DNA from: Pseudogemmobacter bohemicus | GTDB lineage: Bacteria > Pseudomonadota > Alphaproteobacteria > Rhodobacterales > Rhodobacteraceae | Assembly: GCF_003290025.1 (NCBI RefSeq) | Contig: NZ_QNHG01000007.1 | Location: 1-40,011, forward strand | Direction of reading: 5' to 3' | DNA: 40,011 nt | Shown: piece after piece, positions 23,566 to 31,934 of the stretch | How positions within the stretch are numbered: the stretch's first letter is position 1 | Layout of the letters: each line of letters begins with the position of its first letter | Notes under the pieces: model-generated | Told to the model about the DNA's origin: nothing | Database searches by the model: none | What the model saw: only the letters and a program-made list of their open reading frames with translations | Program-made: the position numbers and the translations under genes

Positions 23566-23932
23566 TCACCGCCGGAATTTTGCGCCGCTCCAGATGCGAG
23601 CGCTGTTCCAGCTGAAGGATCTCGGCCGCGGTCAGCGCGTTCTGCGCCCCGGCCGGCAGCATCAGACCCTTCAGCTGCAGGTCGATAAAGCGCAGACAGC
23701 AGACCCTGAGGAAGGAGGTGAAGTTCCCCAGATCATGCCCCTCGTCAATCGATTCATTGTAAAGCTGGTGCAGGAGCTGCGGCACATTCAGATCCTCGCG
23801 CGCCGCGATCTCCTCCAGCACCATCCAGAACATGTTTTCCAGCCGCACACTGGTCACCATCCCATCCATCCGGATCGAGCGCGTCTGGCTCTCCCAGAGC
23901 TGGGGGTCGGCACCGATAAACACCCTGCACAT
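23549..23932 (-). CDS. Ribbon-helix-helix domain protein
   Basis: This 127-residue protein starts MCRVFIGADPQLWESQTRSI, the usual opening of the alphaproteobacterial RHH_4 family. It contains the strand-helix-helix region SVRLENMFWMVLEEIAAREDLNVPQLLHQLYNE and then NFTSFLRVCCLRFI. It is probably a small DNA-binding regulator; targets are unknown. The start has AAAGGAG eight bases upstream. Its last 17 bases overlap the end of the kinase/PqqD gene on the opposite strand, and a strong hairpin separates it from the GMC gene upstream. It may therefore be transcribed alone. Confidence 0.85.
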   Translation of the reverse strand: MCRVFIGADPQLWESQTRSIRMDGMVTSVRLENMFWMVLEEIAAREDLNVPQLLHQLYNESIDEGHDLGNFTSFLRVCCLRFIDLQLKGLMLPAGAQNALTAAEILQLEQRSHLERRKIPAVISKQH

Positions 23933-23952
23933 GGACTGTCACTCCTTTGAGG

Positions 23953-23982
23953 AAACGGGCCCGCGCTGTTGGCGCGGGCCCG
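23953..23982 (-). terminator. Terminator after the GMC dehydrogenase gene
   Basis: An 11-bp perfect stem CGGGCCCGCGC/GCGCGGGCCCG (956-966 with 972-982 after 23,000) with a five-base loop lies directly after the GMC stop. Leftward it is followed by TTTCC. It separates the dehydrogenase operon from the RHH gene. Confidence 0.72.
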
Positions 23983-23988
23983 GATGGG

Positions 23989-25539
23989 TCACAGATTGCC
24001 CGCCTTCAGCGCGCCCGCCAGATATTCCGCCTGACGGATTGCCAGCGTCGGGTTTGCCGCCGCCCCGGTCGTCATCACCGAACCGTCCGACACAAAGAGA
24101 TTCGACACCTCATGCGCGCGGCCCCATTTATCGACCACACCATCCTCGGGTCTCTCGCTCATCCGGCAGGTGCCGAGGTTATGCGTCGAAGGATAGGGCG
24201 GCGTCCGGTGCGACGACACGGCCCCCACCGCCTCATAGAGCTTTTGCGCGTGCTCATAAGCGTAGTTGCGCATCGCGGTGTCATTGGCATGGTCGTCGAA
24301 ATGCACATTCGGCGCGGCGAGGCCCCACTGGTCTTTCACCGTCCCGGACAGCGTGATCCGGTTCGAGGCCTGGGGCATATCCTCGCCCACGATCCACATG
24401 CCAGCCGTATTCGCATAAGCATCCATGATCGCGGCGAATTCCGGCCCCCAGGCCCCCGGCTCGACAAAGGCGGCAAGGAAAGACGGCCCAAGCGACAGCG
24501 TCTCCATATAGTAACCGCCGACGAATCCGCGTTCCGGCTTGTTCGGCGCCTCATCGGCGATGATCCCGGCCATGGTCTCGCCCCGGAACATATGCACGGG
24601 CTTGTCGAACTGCGCATAGACCGAGCCGGTCATATGCCGCATGTAATGCCGCCCGACATGATCGGCGCCATTCGCAAGCCCGGTCGGGAAGCGGTTGCTT
24701 TCCGAGAGCAGCAGCAGGCGCGGCGTCTCGATGGAATTCCCGGCCACGCAGACCACTTTCGCGGCCTGACGGTGAAGATTGCCGTCCTTGTCGACATAAA
24801 GCACCGCATCGGCCTTGCCATCCGCGCCATGGGTGATGCGCACGACATGGCTGTCTGGCCGCAAATCCAGCAGGCCCGTGTCCAGCGCACGCGGGATTTC
24901 CCGCACGAGGGTTGACCATTTCGACTTGTTCTTGTCGCCCTGAAAGTTGAACCCGTCCTGGATCGAGGCCGGCCGCCCGTCATAGGGCTCGGCATTGGTG
25001 GCATAGGGGCCGGTCGCATATTGCTTATAGCCGACCCGCTCGGCGCCATTGGCAAAGACCTTGTAATTGTTGTTCGCCGGCAGCGCGGCGCGACCATGGC
25101 GATGGGTCGAGCCCATGGCGATCTCAGCCTTGTCATAATAAGGCGCTAGGTCTTCCAGCGTGATCGGCCAGTCCAGCAGCGTCGCGCCCTCGATATCGCC
25201 ATAGGTCGTCTTCGCCCTGAACTCGTAATCCCTGAACCTTGGCGTCGCACCCGACCAGTGGGTGGTCGAACCACCCACGGCTTTCACGATCCAGGCCGGC
25301 AATCCCGGGAAGTCCTTCGCCACCCGCCACGACCCCGAGGTCGTCCGCGCATCCAGCCAGGCCATCTGGCGGAAGGCTTCCCATTCGTTGTTGTGGTAAT
25401 CCTCGTTTTTGATGAAGGCACCCGCCTCCAGCAGCACACAAGGGATGCCGGCCGCGGTCAGCTCATAGGCCAGCGTGCCGCCCCCTGCCCCGGATCCGAT
25501 GATGACGACGGCGGGATCAGAATTTGCGATCTGGTTCAT
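23989..25539 (-). CDS. GMC-family dehydrogenase large subunit (gluconate/fructose dehydrogenase-like)
   Basis: This 516-residue flavoprotein has the N-terminal FAD motif VVIIGSGAGGGTLAYELTAA (residues 10-29) and LLEAG. The WSGATPRFRDYEF region and the C-terminal THNLGTCRM (active-site His) and AANPTLAIRQAEYLAG are those of membrane-linked sugar/gluconate dehydrogenases rather than the BetA group. It overlaps the upstream small subunit by four bases (ATGA). It has no signal peptide of its own, so it is presumably exported with the Tat-signal small subunit. No cytochrome c subunit is encoded beside it, although that is usual for the three-subunit enzymes. The substrate is unknown. Confidence 0.9.
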   Translation of the reverse strand: MNQIANSDPAVVIIGSGAGGGTLAYELTAAGIPCVLLEAGAFIKNEDYHNNEWEAFRQMAWLDARTTSGSWRVAKDFPGLPAWIVKAVGGSTTHWSGATPRFRDYEFRAKTTYGDIEGATLLDWPITLEDLAPYYDKAEIAMGSTHRHGRAALPANNNYKVFANGAERVGYKQYATGPYATNAEPYDGRPASIQDGFNFQGDKNKSKWSTLVREIPRALDTGLLDLRPDSHVVRITHGADGKADAVLYVDKDGNLHRQAAKVVCVAGNSIETPRLLLLSESNRFPTGLANGADHVGRHYMRHMTGSVYAQFDKPVHMFRGETMAGIIADEAPNKPERGFVGGYYMETLSLGPSFLAAFVEPGAWGPEFAAIMDAYANTAGMWIVGEDMPQASNRITLSGTVKDQWGLAAPNVHFDDHANDTAMRNYAYEHAQKLYEAVGAVSSHRTPPYPSTHNLGTCRMSERPEDGVVDKWGRAHEVSNLFVSDGSVMTTGAAANPTLAIRQAEYLAGALKAGNL

Positions 25540-26051
25540 TGTGCCGCCTCATATTCTTCAATGCGCGGCTCGGGGAGCCAGTCGAGATCGTTGAACCCAC
25601 GGGTCAGATAACCGCCCTTGTCAAAGCTCGGGCCTTCATAGCCCAGCACCGCCCAGACCTCGGGGTCATCATACAGCGTCACCACCGTCGTGGCCCTGGT
25701 CAGGCGGAAAAAGGGCGCATTCTCCAGGGTTTTCAGATGTGCCAGCGCCGCCGCATCATCGAGACCGGCAAACCCCGCCTGGTCGAGATCATAAAGCGAG
25801 GCCGCGAAATCCAGCCGTTGCGCCGGGCTGCCATTCGCCGCCGCCAGCACCGTATCCGCCGTACGCAAATAGGCGCTGTCGGGGAAATTCGGGTGCGGGA
25901 AAGCCACCCGCACCACCCGCGCCAGCAATTGCCGGCTAGCCTCATCCTTGCCCGGGTCCAGCGCGATATCGGCGAATGCCCGCGTGCCAACCGAAGCCGC
26001 CACCATGGCCGACGCGCTGCTCAGCAGCACGCGGCGCCTTGTCGTTTTCAT
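25536..26051 (-). CDS. Gluconate 2-dehydrogenase subunit 3-like small subunit, Tat signal
   Basis: This 171-residue protein has a twin-arginine signal at the start, TTRRRVLLSSASAMVAASVGTRAFA, with cleavage likely near residue 28. The mature part (LARVVRVAFPHPNFPDSAY and VVTLYDDPEVWAVLGYEGPSF) matches the small subunit that folds with and exports the GMC flavoprotein. It overlaps the large-subunit gene by ATGA. The start has GGAGAAGAAC-type sequence upstream. The pair should be periplasmic and pass electrons to the respiratory chain. Confidence 0.87.
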   Translation of the reverse strand: MKTTRRRVLLSSASAMVAASVGTRAFADIALDPGKDEASRQLLARVVRVAFPHPNFPDSAYLRTADTVLAAANGSPAQRLDFAASLYDLDQAGFAGLDDAAALAHLKTLENAPFFRLTRATTVVTLYDDPEVWAVLGYEGPSFDKGGYLTRGFNDLDWLPEPRIEEYEAAQ

Positions 26052-26182
26052 GTTCTTCTCCTCCCATAGATTTGCCCTGGCCGGGCAGCTGGCAGTCCGG
26101 GCGGATCGCTCCGCCGTTTCCGGTCACGCTGATCTGCTGGCTGGTGGGCGTCGGGGAAGGCCCCGGTCATCCATGAGCTTGC

Positions 26183-26198
26183 CGGGGGCATGCCCCCG
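26183..26198. terminator. 16-bp perfect palindrome CGGGGGCATGCCCCCG
   Basis: The sequence is its own reverse complement. Similar G-run/C-run palindromes are frequent between genes in Rhodobacteraceae. It is about 130 bases before the small-subunit start. It may be a repeat remnant or a leader hairpin rather than a true terminator. Confidence 0.35.
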
Positions 26199-26295
26199 TG
26201 TTCCACCAGAGAACTAGGCGCCGGACCTCCCGTTCCGGATGCCTGCCCTGCCCGCTGGCCGATGGAATCAACTCTAGGGAACAGAAAGCGGCGGT

Positions 26296-26317
26296 GGGTA
26301 TTACATGAATACTACCC
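26296..26317. promoter_or_regulatory. Operator-like palindrome upstream of the GMC operon
   Basis: GTATT-ACATG-AATAC (26298-26312) is a perfect 5+5 inverted repeat, and GGG/ACCC extend it with one unpaired base. It is AT-richer than its surroundings and lies about 250 bases before the operon start. It may bind a regulator of the dehydrogenase genes; none is encoded adjacent. Confidence 0.4.
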
Positions 26318-26528
26318 GCGCGCTTTTCCGGATCTCGCCGCAAAGGCCCGGCCTCGACCGGTCGGAATACCCCGCCCACTGGGCCGGATAAGGCCCGGGG
26401 CGGGACAGGCTGCGCGGGACGCCACAGCGCTGATCGGGTGCCGGACCACCCTTTCAGCGCGCCAGATTTCCCCTGGCAAGGCCCCTGCCCCGCCAGGATA
26501 AAGCCATTTAAATCAAATTGTTACACTA

Positions 26529-27590
26529 TCATCCAAGCGCGCGCGCAATCTCGCGCATCACCCGCTCGACGATCTCACGGCTGGCCGCGCGACCGCCAAG
26601 CCGGATCGACCAGCCCCGGGCATCCTCCTGCGCTTCCAGCCTGAAGCCCGAGGGCGACAGAACCGGCGGCAGCATATCGCGCTTTGGCCGTCCGCCCCGT
26701 TTCGGGTCGGCGGCCTTTGGCGCCAGCCCCGCCAGCGCCTGTTCCAGCAGCGCCGCCTCTTCCTCGGCCGTGGCCGGGCTCTGAAGCGACAGCGCATCGC
26801 GCAACGCAGCCTCTGCCCCTTCGCGCAATGCCGCCGCCAGCCGCAGCCCGTCTTTTTCCCGCAGCTGCTCGGGGAAGGCGAGCATATCGCCCAGCTCCTC
26901 AAAGATCAGCGCGAAAGAGCGGATCTTTGAGCGCTTGCCCTTTGACGCCACCGGAAACAGCGCCTCGACCGCCGCCTCGACATTGGGGAAAGCCCCCTGC
27001 TGCGCCGCCAGCACCGCGATGCGGCCGCGCTCATACTGGCTGAGCCCGGCACGAACCTCGTTCTCTTCGACCATGGCGGCAATCGGGCCGCCCAGCGTCG
27101 CAGGGTCACGCACCAGCGCCCGGATCCGCTCATAACGCGCCTCGCCGGTCAGCGCCTGCAGCGCCCTGACCGCCATCAGCCGCCGGTAACCCGACAAGAG
27201 TCCATAGCCCCCTTCGGGCAGCGCGAAGACTTCGACCGGCAGCCGCAGCCCGTTCTTCGCGATGGAAAGCTTCAGCTCCTCCAGCTCCTCGGCCCCGATC
27301 GAGGTACGGTCGCGCACCAGGGCATCGGCCTCGATCCCGGCGGTAGGCAGATCCAGCATGACCAGCCCCTGCCCCTGCGCCTCACGCCAGGCGCCGGCAT
27401 CGGCGCGGTCGCGTGCCGCCTCGGCCCGCTCGGCCACCGGACGCGGATCCAGCGCGGCGGCGGCATCGGCGGCGACGGTGGCAATCGGTGCCACAGCCGG
27501 GCGCGGATGCGTGGTCTCGCGGCGGAATTCCTCTTCGACGCGGTTGATGTCTTCGGCCGAGGGCGGCACCAGGGTTCTGCGCTTCGCCAT
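26529..27590 (-). CDS. parB: ParB-family partition protein
   Basis: This 353-residue protein binds centromere sites of the replicon. ATG at 27590 lies four bases after the parA stop with GGAGGG upstream; an in-frame extension into parA is not supported. The ParB/Srx core (about residues 65-160) has SIAKNGLRLPVEVFALPEGG and LLSGYRRLMAVRAL. ENEVRAGLSQYERGRIAVLA is the conserved helix region, followed by a helix-turn-helix-like segment. The N-terminal part (MAKRRTLVPPSAEDINRVEEE) is plasmid-type. It is encoded in one operon with parA and near the replication gene, as in iteron plasmids of Rhodobacteraceae. Confidence 0.9.
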   Translation of the reverse strand: MAKRRTLVPPSAEDINRVEEEFRRETTHPRPAVAPIATVAADAAAALDPRPVAERAEAARDRADAGAWREAQGQGLVMLDLPTAGIEADALVRDRTSIGAEELEELKLSIAKNGLRLPVEVFALPEGGYGLLSGYRRLMAVRALQALTGEARYERIRALVRDPATLGGPIAAMVEENEVRAGLSQYERGRIAVLAAQQGAFPNVEAAVEALFPVASKGKRSKIRSFALIFEELGDMLAFPEQLREKDGLRLAAALREGAEAALRDALSLQSPATAEEEAALLEQALAGLAPKAADPKRGGRPKRDMLPPVLSPSGFRLEAQEDARGWSIRLGGRAASREIVERVMREIARALG

Positions 27591-27594
27591 TGCC

Positions 27595-28989
27595 TCAGCC
27601 CTCCGCTTTCGCCAGCTGCTGATCGCGCCACCAGGTGCCAAGGATCAGCTCTTTCACCTCGGCCCAGGTGCGGTCAAACGTCTCGCGCCCCCGCACCCAG
27701 GTGTCACGGTTATAGTCGCGGTAATCGGTCTCATAGATGCCCGAGACCTGCTCCCCCGCCTGCCCCACCATGGCCGTGACCTCCTGGCGGTAGGTGGTCA
27801 TAAAATCGCCGAACCAGGCCTGGACGACATTGGCGAGATCGGTTTGCTGCGCCGCATCGAACCGGGTGATCAAGGCCCGGACCGCATCCCATTCGAACCG
27901 CATCTCGGGCAGACCGGACAGGCGGCGGGCACGGTTCTCGCCCTCTTCAATCGAGGCGAAGGTGGAATAGATCATGTCGAAAAACCGCCCCGTGGAATCG
28001 AACTCCAGGAAGGAGGCCCCAAGCGGCACCAGCAGGATATCCGCCGCCGCCAGTGCATTGATCGTCAGGTAACCAAGCGCCGGCGGGGTATCGAGCAGCA
28101 CGAGGTCGTAGTCGTCCAGCAGCCCGCCCTCGGAAAGCGCATTCGAAAGCGCGTCCCAAAGCTGCCAGGACCGGAGCTGCATCCGCCAGACCGGCACCTG
28201 GAATTCGGCCCAGTACAGGTTCAGCTGCGCGCCGATCAGGTCGATATTCGGCCAATGGGTCTTTTGCACCAGGTTTCGCGGCGAAACCTTCAGCGCCTCG
28301 GTCAGGGTTTCGTCAAAAGGGAAGGGCGCGTCCCCGTTGGCCACACGAACCTCGTTCTCCTCTTGCAGCCGCAGCGCATAATCGCGGGCCAGCAGCGGGA
28401 AAACGGTCTTCCATTCATCCTCGACCTTACCGCCCATGATCGAGGTCATCGAGCCCTGGCTGTCGAGGTCGATCACCAGCACCTTATAGCCATCCAGCGC
28501 CGCCGACATCGCCAGATGCGCCGCCGTGCTGGTCTTGCCGACCCCCCCTTTGAAATTCGCGATGGCGACGACCTTGGCGGGCAAACCCTCGGGGCGCCAG
28601 GCGCGGTATTCACGCCCCCGCGCGCCTTCCTCGGCAAAGTGGTCGCGCAGCGCCAACACCTCTTCAAGCGTGAACCATTTCGAGCCGCCCTCCCCTTCGC
28701 CCTGCGGCAGGTCTGGATTCAGACGCAACACGCGGCGCAGATGGGCGGAGTTGACCGGGATCAGATAGCGGCACACTTCCCAGGTGGAAAAGCGGCGCAG
28801 ACGCTTTTTGCCGTCAGGCGCATAGCCGCGTTTCGCCAGATCATCGCGGCCCCTGGTGGCAAAGGCCGCCGCCTTGGCGAAACGTGCCGTGTCTATAGGT
28901 CCGGAGAGTCGCGCCGCCGCCTGGGCCGGGTCGATATTGAAATAGGGGGGCAGATCTGCCTTGCCCGGAAGCACGGGTTTCTGTGCCAT
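27595..28989 (-). CDS. parA: ParA-family partition ATPase
   Basis: This 464-residue protein has an N-terminal winged helix region (about residues 50-125, FSTWEVCRYLIPVNSAHLRRVLR) typical of long plasmid ParA proteins that autoregulate. The ATPase follows: Walker A NFKGGVGKTS (about 149-158), IDLDSQGSMT (Walker A') and LVLLDTPPALGYL (Walker B). It drives segregation together with ParB. The start ATG (28987-28989) faces the replication origin and an inverted repeat at 29003-29032, a likely operator. The length is greater than chromosomal ParA, supporting a plasmid or chromid origin. Confidence 0.92.
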   Translation of the reverse strand: MAQKPVLPGKADLPPYFNIDPAQAAARLSGPIDTARFAKAAAFATRGRDDLAKRGYAPDGKKRLRRFSTWEVCRYLIPVNSAHLRRVLRLNPDLPQGEGEGGSKWFTLEEVLALRDHFAEEGARGREYRAWRPEGLPAKVVAIANFKGGVGKTSTAAHLAMSAALDGYKVLVIDLDSQGSMTSIMGGKVEDEWKTVFPLLARDYALRLQEENEVRVANGDAPFPFDETLTEALKVSPRNLVQKTHWPNIDLIGAQLNLYWAEFQVPVWRMQLRSWQLWDALSNALSEGGLLDDYDLVLLDTPPALGYLTINALAAADILLVPLGASFLEFDSTGRFFDMIYSTFASIEEGENRARRLSGLPEMRFEWDAVRALITRFDAAQQTDLANVVQAWFGDFMTTYRQEVTAMVGQAGEQVSGIYETDYRDYNRDTWVRGRETFDRTWAEVKELILGTWWRDQQLAKAEG

Positions 28990-29002
28990 TCTTTGCCTGT
29001 AT

Positions 29003-29032
29003 GTTCGCAGTTTATGCTGATATTGCGCGAAC
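29003..29032. promoter_or_regulatory. Inverted repeat before parA (operator or centromere candidate)
   Basis: GTTCGC (29003-29008) and GCGAAC (29027-29032) are separated by 18 bases, 14 bases upstream of the parA start. ParA with an N-terminal DNA-binding domain often represses its own promoter through such a site. It may instead be a parS copy; no second copy was noticed. Confidence 0.45.
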
Positions 29033-29084
29033 TATGGCACATCATCGGTGAAAAGGGAATCGCGTTGACCCGCCTCTCTGCTGA

Positions 29085-29500
29085 TCTTTCTGGATTTTCT
29101 CGCAAAGAGACACCAGAGCAGATCCTGTTTCAGAATCTTTTTTCGCTTTAGAGTCTTTACCAGGTCACTAATCCAGCAAAAACATCGGTTTCCCGGCAGT
29201 CGGGCGCCAGGTTTCAGGACGAAGGGTGCCCGATTCCGGGCGGAAAGGTATCCGTTTTCGGGGCGATGGGTTCCGATTCGCGGGGCAGGGGGGTGAAACG
29301 GGGCAAGCCGGGGCCAAAAAGGCCGGCACAGAGCCTGTTTTGCCGCGCTCAGTTCATCCGGCCCGAGTCGGCATCCCGGAAACGGATACCTTGAAAGACG
29401 CGCGGATCGGAACAGGTCTCCGTTTACGGGGCGGGCCGGAGGGCAGGCAAATGGTTCCCGTGCGGTCCTTGCAATCGGATACCTTTTGCCGGATGATCCC
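29085..29500 (+). other. oriV: Putative replication origin (oriV) with iterons and AT-rich region
   Basis: The region between parA and rep has no gene. An AT-rich stretch (about 29085-29190) lies next to repeats of the type GGTATCCGTTTTCGGGG. Rightward copies are at 29225-29240, 29247-29263, 29269-29285 and 29415-29431. Inverted copies are at 29375-29390 and 29471-29483. The first three are spaced exactly 22 bases, two helical turns. This is the layout of Rep_3-type iteron origins; inverted copies near the rep promoter usually mediate autorepression. No DnaA box was recognised by eye. Confidence 0.75.
29225..29285 (+). repeat. Iteron array, three 22-bp-spaced copies
   Basis: The copies start at 29225, 29247 and 29269: GGTGCCCGATTCCGGG, GGTATCCGTTTTCGGGG and GGTTCCGATTCGCGGGG (the last with a one-base gap). 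A truncated GGTGAAACGGGGC follows at 29292. The single copy at 29415 matches the second one at 15 of 17 positions. Confidence 0.72.
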
Positions 29501-29587
29501 GGCATAATCAAAAGCGAAAAGCGGGATTCGGTCATGGGCCAGAATTCCCATACAGCCGGAACCACGGCTGAGCATGAGGGCAGGCGG

Positions 29588-30835
29588 ATGCAGATTTCAG
29601 ACCGGGTTATCCCGGAGCGACAGACCCCGGCAGAGGATATTCCGCGCGAAAGGCTGAGCGGTCCGCTCAGGCGGGGCGCGGTCAAGAAACATGTGGCGGC
29701 GATCCATGTCTCGGGCAAGCTGAGCCTTTTGCAACGCAAGCTCTCGAATGTGCTCTTGCTGAATGCCTATGACACGCTGACCTCGCAGGCGCGCCACCAG
29801 ATTGATGCGCGCACGCTCTGCCTGATGATCGGCTACAATTCGAACGATATGGAGACCCTGAAAACCTCTCTGCGCGGGCTCGCAGAGACGGTTGCGGAAT
29901 GGGATATGCTGGATGCGGATGGCCAGCAGGAATGGGGCGTCTCGGCGTTGCTCTCTTATGCGAAACTGAAAGGGGGCGTCTGCGAATATGCCTATTCGCC
30001 GGCGCTGGCCGAGAAGCTGCATGACCCCAAGGTCTTCGCGCTGATCAACCTGAACATCCAGCGGCGGTTCACCTCGGGCCATGCGCTGGCGCTGTACGAG
30101 AATTGCTACCGCTTTGTGCGCACCGGCTCGACCGGCTGGTGGTCGCTGGATATTTTTCGCCGGCTGATGGGGGTGGCGGACAGCCCTTATTATGACGAGT
30201 TCAAACATCTTAACGCGAAGATCATCAAGCCGGCGGTGGCAGAGGTGAACAAGACCTCGAATATCGTGGTGGTGCCGGAGCTGCGGAAGATGGGGCGGCA
30301 GGTGACAGAGATCCGGTTTCTGATTTCGGAAAACCCGCAACTGGCGATCCTGGATCTGGATGACGGCGAGGGGCATCGCAGTTCCGAAGTCTATGCGCGG
30401 TTGCGGGCGCTTGGCGTTTCGGACCGGCTGGCGCGGCAATGGATCCAGGAGCATGGCGAGGATCATCTGCACCAGAAGCTGGATTATGTGGCGGGGCAGG
30501 GCGGTGTCAGGAACGCGGTCGGCTATCTGTCGAAAGTGCTGAAAGAGGGCGGTGCGAAAGAGGCAGTGGAGGTTTCGCCGCGAAACCTTACCGGGGCGGG
30601 CGCTTTGTCGCCGCGCGCGCAACGGCTGGCCAGGATCCAGGCGCTGGCCCAGGCACGCACGCCGACCCAGCGGGATGCCGACCGGCGGCTGTTCCTTGCG
30701 CGCCTTGACGGCGCGGCGCGGGATGATTTTGAACGCCATGGCTGGATGTCGGCGCTGAATGCGGCGACGATCCTTGCGTTTTGGGAGGAGGTCTCGCCCG
30801 GGGCCTTTGACGGTATCGCAGGAGGGGCGGTGTGA
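29588..30835 (+). CDS. rep: Replication initiator protein, Rep_3 type
   Basis: This 415-residue protein has the Rep_3 winged-helix layout: GKLSLLQRKLSNVLLLNAYDTL (about residues 42-63), IDARTLCLMIGYNSNDMETLKTSLRGLAET, then HALALYENCYRFVRTGSTGWWSL and DEFKHLNAKIIKPAVAEVN. It should bind the iterons upstream and open the origin. ATG at 29588 is preferred because GAGGG lies seven bases before it; ATG at 29534 (433 residues) has no such site. The last codons overlap the start of the regulator gene (GTGTGA), an unusual coupling. The C-terminal tail (about 300-415) is rich in Ala, Arg and Gln and has less clear function. Confidence 0.9.
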   Translation: MQISDRVIPERQTPAEDIPRERLSGPLRRGAVKKHVAAIHVSGKLSLLQRKLSNVLLLNAYDTLTSQARHQIDARTLCLMIGYNSNDMETLKTSLRGLAETVAEWDMLDADGQQEWGVSALLSYAKLKGGVCEYAYSPALAEKLHDPKVFALINLNIQRRFTSGHALALYENCYRFVRTGSTGWWSLDIFRRLMGVADSPYYDEFKHLNAKIIKPAVAEVNKTSNIVVVPELRKMGRQVTEIRFLISENPQLAILDLDDGEGHRSSEVYARLRALGVSDRLARQWIQEHGEDHLHQKLDYVAGQGGVRNAVGYLSKVLKEGGAKEAVEVSPRNLTGAGALSPRAQRLARIQALAQARTPTQRDADRRLFLARLDGAARDDFERHGWMSALNAATILAFWEEVSPGAFDGIAGGAV

Positions 30836-31860
30836 GCGCCAGGTCATTCATCTCGCGCGGGGTCGCGCATATTGATGTGGCGCATGAGGGCGCGCCGGTC
30901 TCGGTGGGGTTCGTGCTCTTGCCGCAATTCACCATGCTGGCCTTCACCTCGGCGGTGGAGCCTTTGCGGGTGGCGAACCAGCTCGCCGGAAAGACGCTGT
31001 TCGAATGGGCGGTCTGGTCGGCCGAGGGCGAGCCGGTGATGGCCTCGAACGGGATGAAGGTGGTGGTGGACGTTGCGATGCCGGCCGAGGCCCCCTCGGG
31101 CTATGTGCTGATCTGCGCCGGGACCGAGCCGGAAATGACCACCACGCGGCGGATGTCGGACTGGATCCGGGTGCAGTGGCGGCGCGGGCGGACGGTGGGC
31201 AGCCTGTGCACCGGCGCCTATACGCTGGCCAAGGCGGGGATCCTGAAGGACCGGCAATTCACGCTGCATTGGGAGAACATCCCTGGCTTCATCGAGACCT
31301 ATCCCGAGCTGGAACCGCTGCGCCGGGTGTTTTGCATCGACAACCGGGTGATCACCTGCGCCGGCGGCATCGCCTCGGCCGAGCTGGTGGTCAAGCTGAT
31401 CTCGGAACATTACGGGCCGGCGCTGGCGCAGGCGGTGATGGATATGTGCCTTCTGACCCATATGCGGCGCGAAAGCGATGATCAGATGACCTCGCTGGCG
31501 TCGCGGCTGGGCACGCGGAATGAGCATGTGGTGAAAGCGGTGGCCTGGCTTGAAGGGCGGCTGTCGGAGGATTTTCTGCTGGAGGAATGCGCCGATCATG
31601 TCGGCGTCACCCCGCGCCAGATCCAGCGGCTGTTCCGCCGCTATCTGGGCGTCACGCCGGTGCAATATCTGAACGGGTTGCGGCTGTCGCATGGGCGGCT
31701 GCTGCTGTCGGAAACCAATATGACGGTGATGGAAGTGGCGGTGGCCTGCGGCTATGTTTCCTCGTCGCATTTTGCACGCAGCTTCCGCCAGAAATACGGG
31801 GTTTCGCCGAACAAGTATTCGCATTTCCCGGGCGGGGCGCGGACCGGGAAAGCCGTATGA
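30832..31860 (+). CDS. GlxA/AraC-family regulator (choline/betaine-type)
   Basis: This 342-residue regulator has an N-terminal DJ-1/PfpI-like domain (about residues 22-190, SVGFVLLPQFTMLAFTSAVEPLR, VGSLCTGAYTLAKAGIL, CAGGIASAELVVKLI). The C-terminal AraC double helix-turn-helix (about 235-330) has VGVTPRQIQRLFRRYLGVTPVQYL and VACGYVSSSHFARSFRQKYGVSPNKY. The start is GTG at 30832 with AGGAGG ahead, overlapping the rep stop by four bases. Relatives (GbdR, CdhR) control choline, betaine or carnitine use. The downstream proXWV-type importer fits that. It is probably its activator, via the direct repeats at 31935-31967. Confidence 0.9.
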   Translation: MSARSFISRGVAHIDVAHEGAPVSVGFVLLPQFTMLAFTSAVEPLRVANQLAGKTLFEWAVWSAEGEPVMASNGMKVVVDVAMPAEAPSGYVLICAGTEPEMTTTRRMSDWIRVQWRRGRTVGSLCTGAYTLAKAGILKDRQFTLHWENIPGFIETYPELEPLRRVFCIDNRVITCAGGIASAELVVKLISEHYGPALAQAVMDMCLLTHMRRESDDQMTSLASRLGTRNEHVVKAVAWLEGRLSEDFLLEECADHVGVTPRQIQRLFRRYLGVTPVQYLNGLRLSHGRLLLSETNMTVMEVAVACGYVSSSHFARSFRQKYGVSPNKYSHFPGGARTGKAV

Positions 31861-31934
31861 ACCAGATGCATCGCTGGTCAGGCGACCATGCGCAAAGCAA
31901 AAAACCTGTGAATCGCCCTCATATGCGCGCGGGC

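Larger units (their letters stand above)
26052..26528. other. Intergenic region between dehydrogenase operon and parB
   Basis: No gene is supported in these 477 bases. Two palindromes stand out and are listed separately. The rest holds the leftward promoter region of the dehydrogenase operon and the downstream side of parB, including a short AT-rich stretch at 26505-26530. Confidence 0.6.

Noticed and set aside
29003-29032. Confident parS assignment
   Set aside because: Only one inverted repeat was found and it does not match the repABC-type palindrome; an autoregulatory operator is equally likely.
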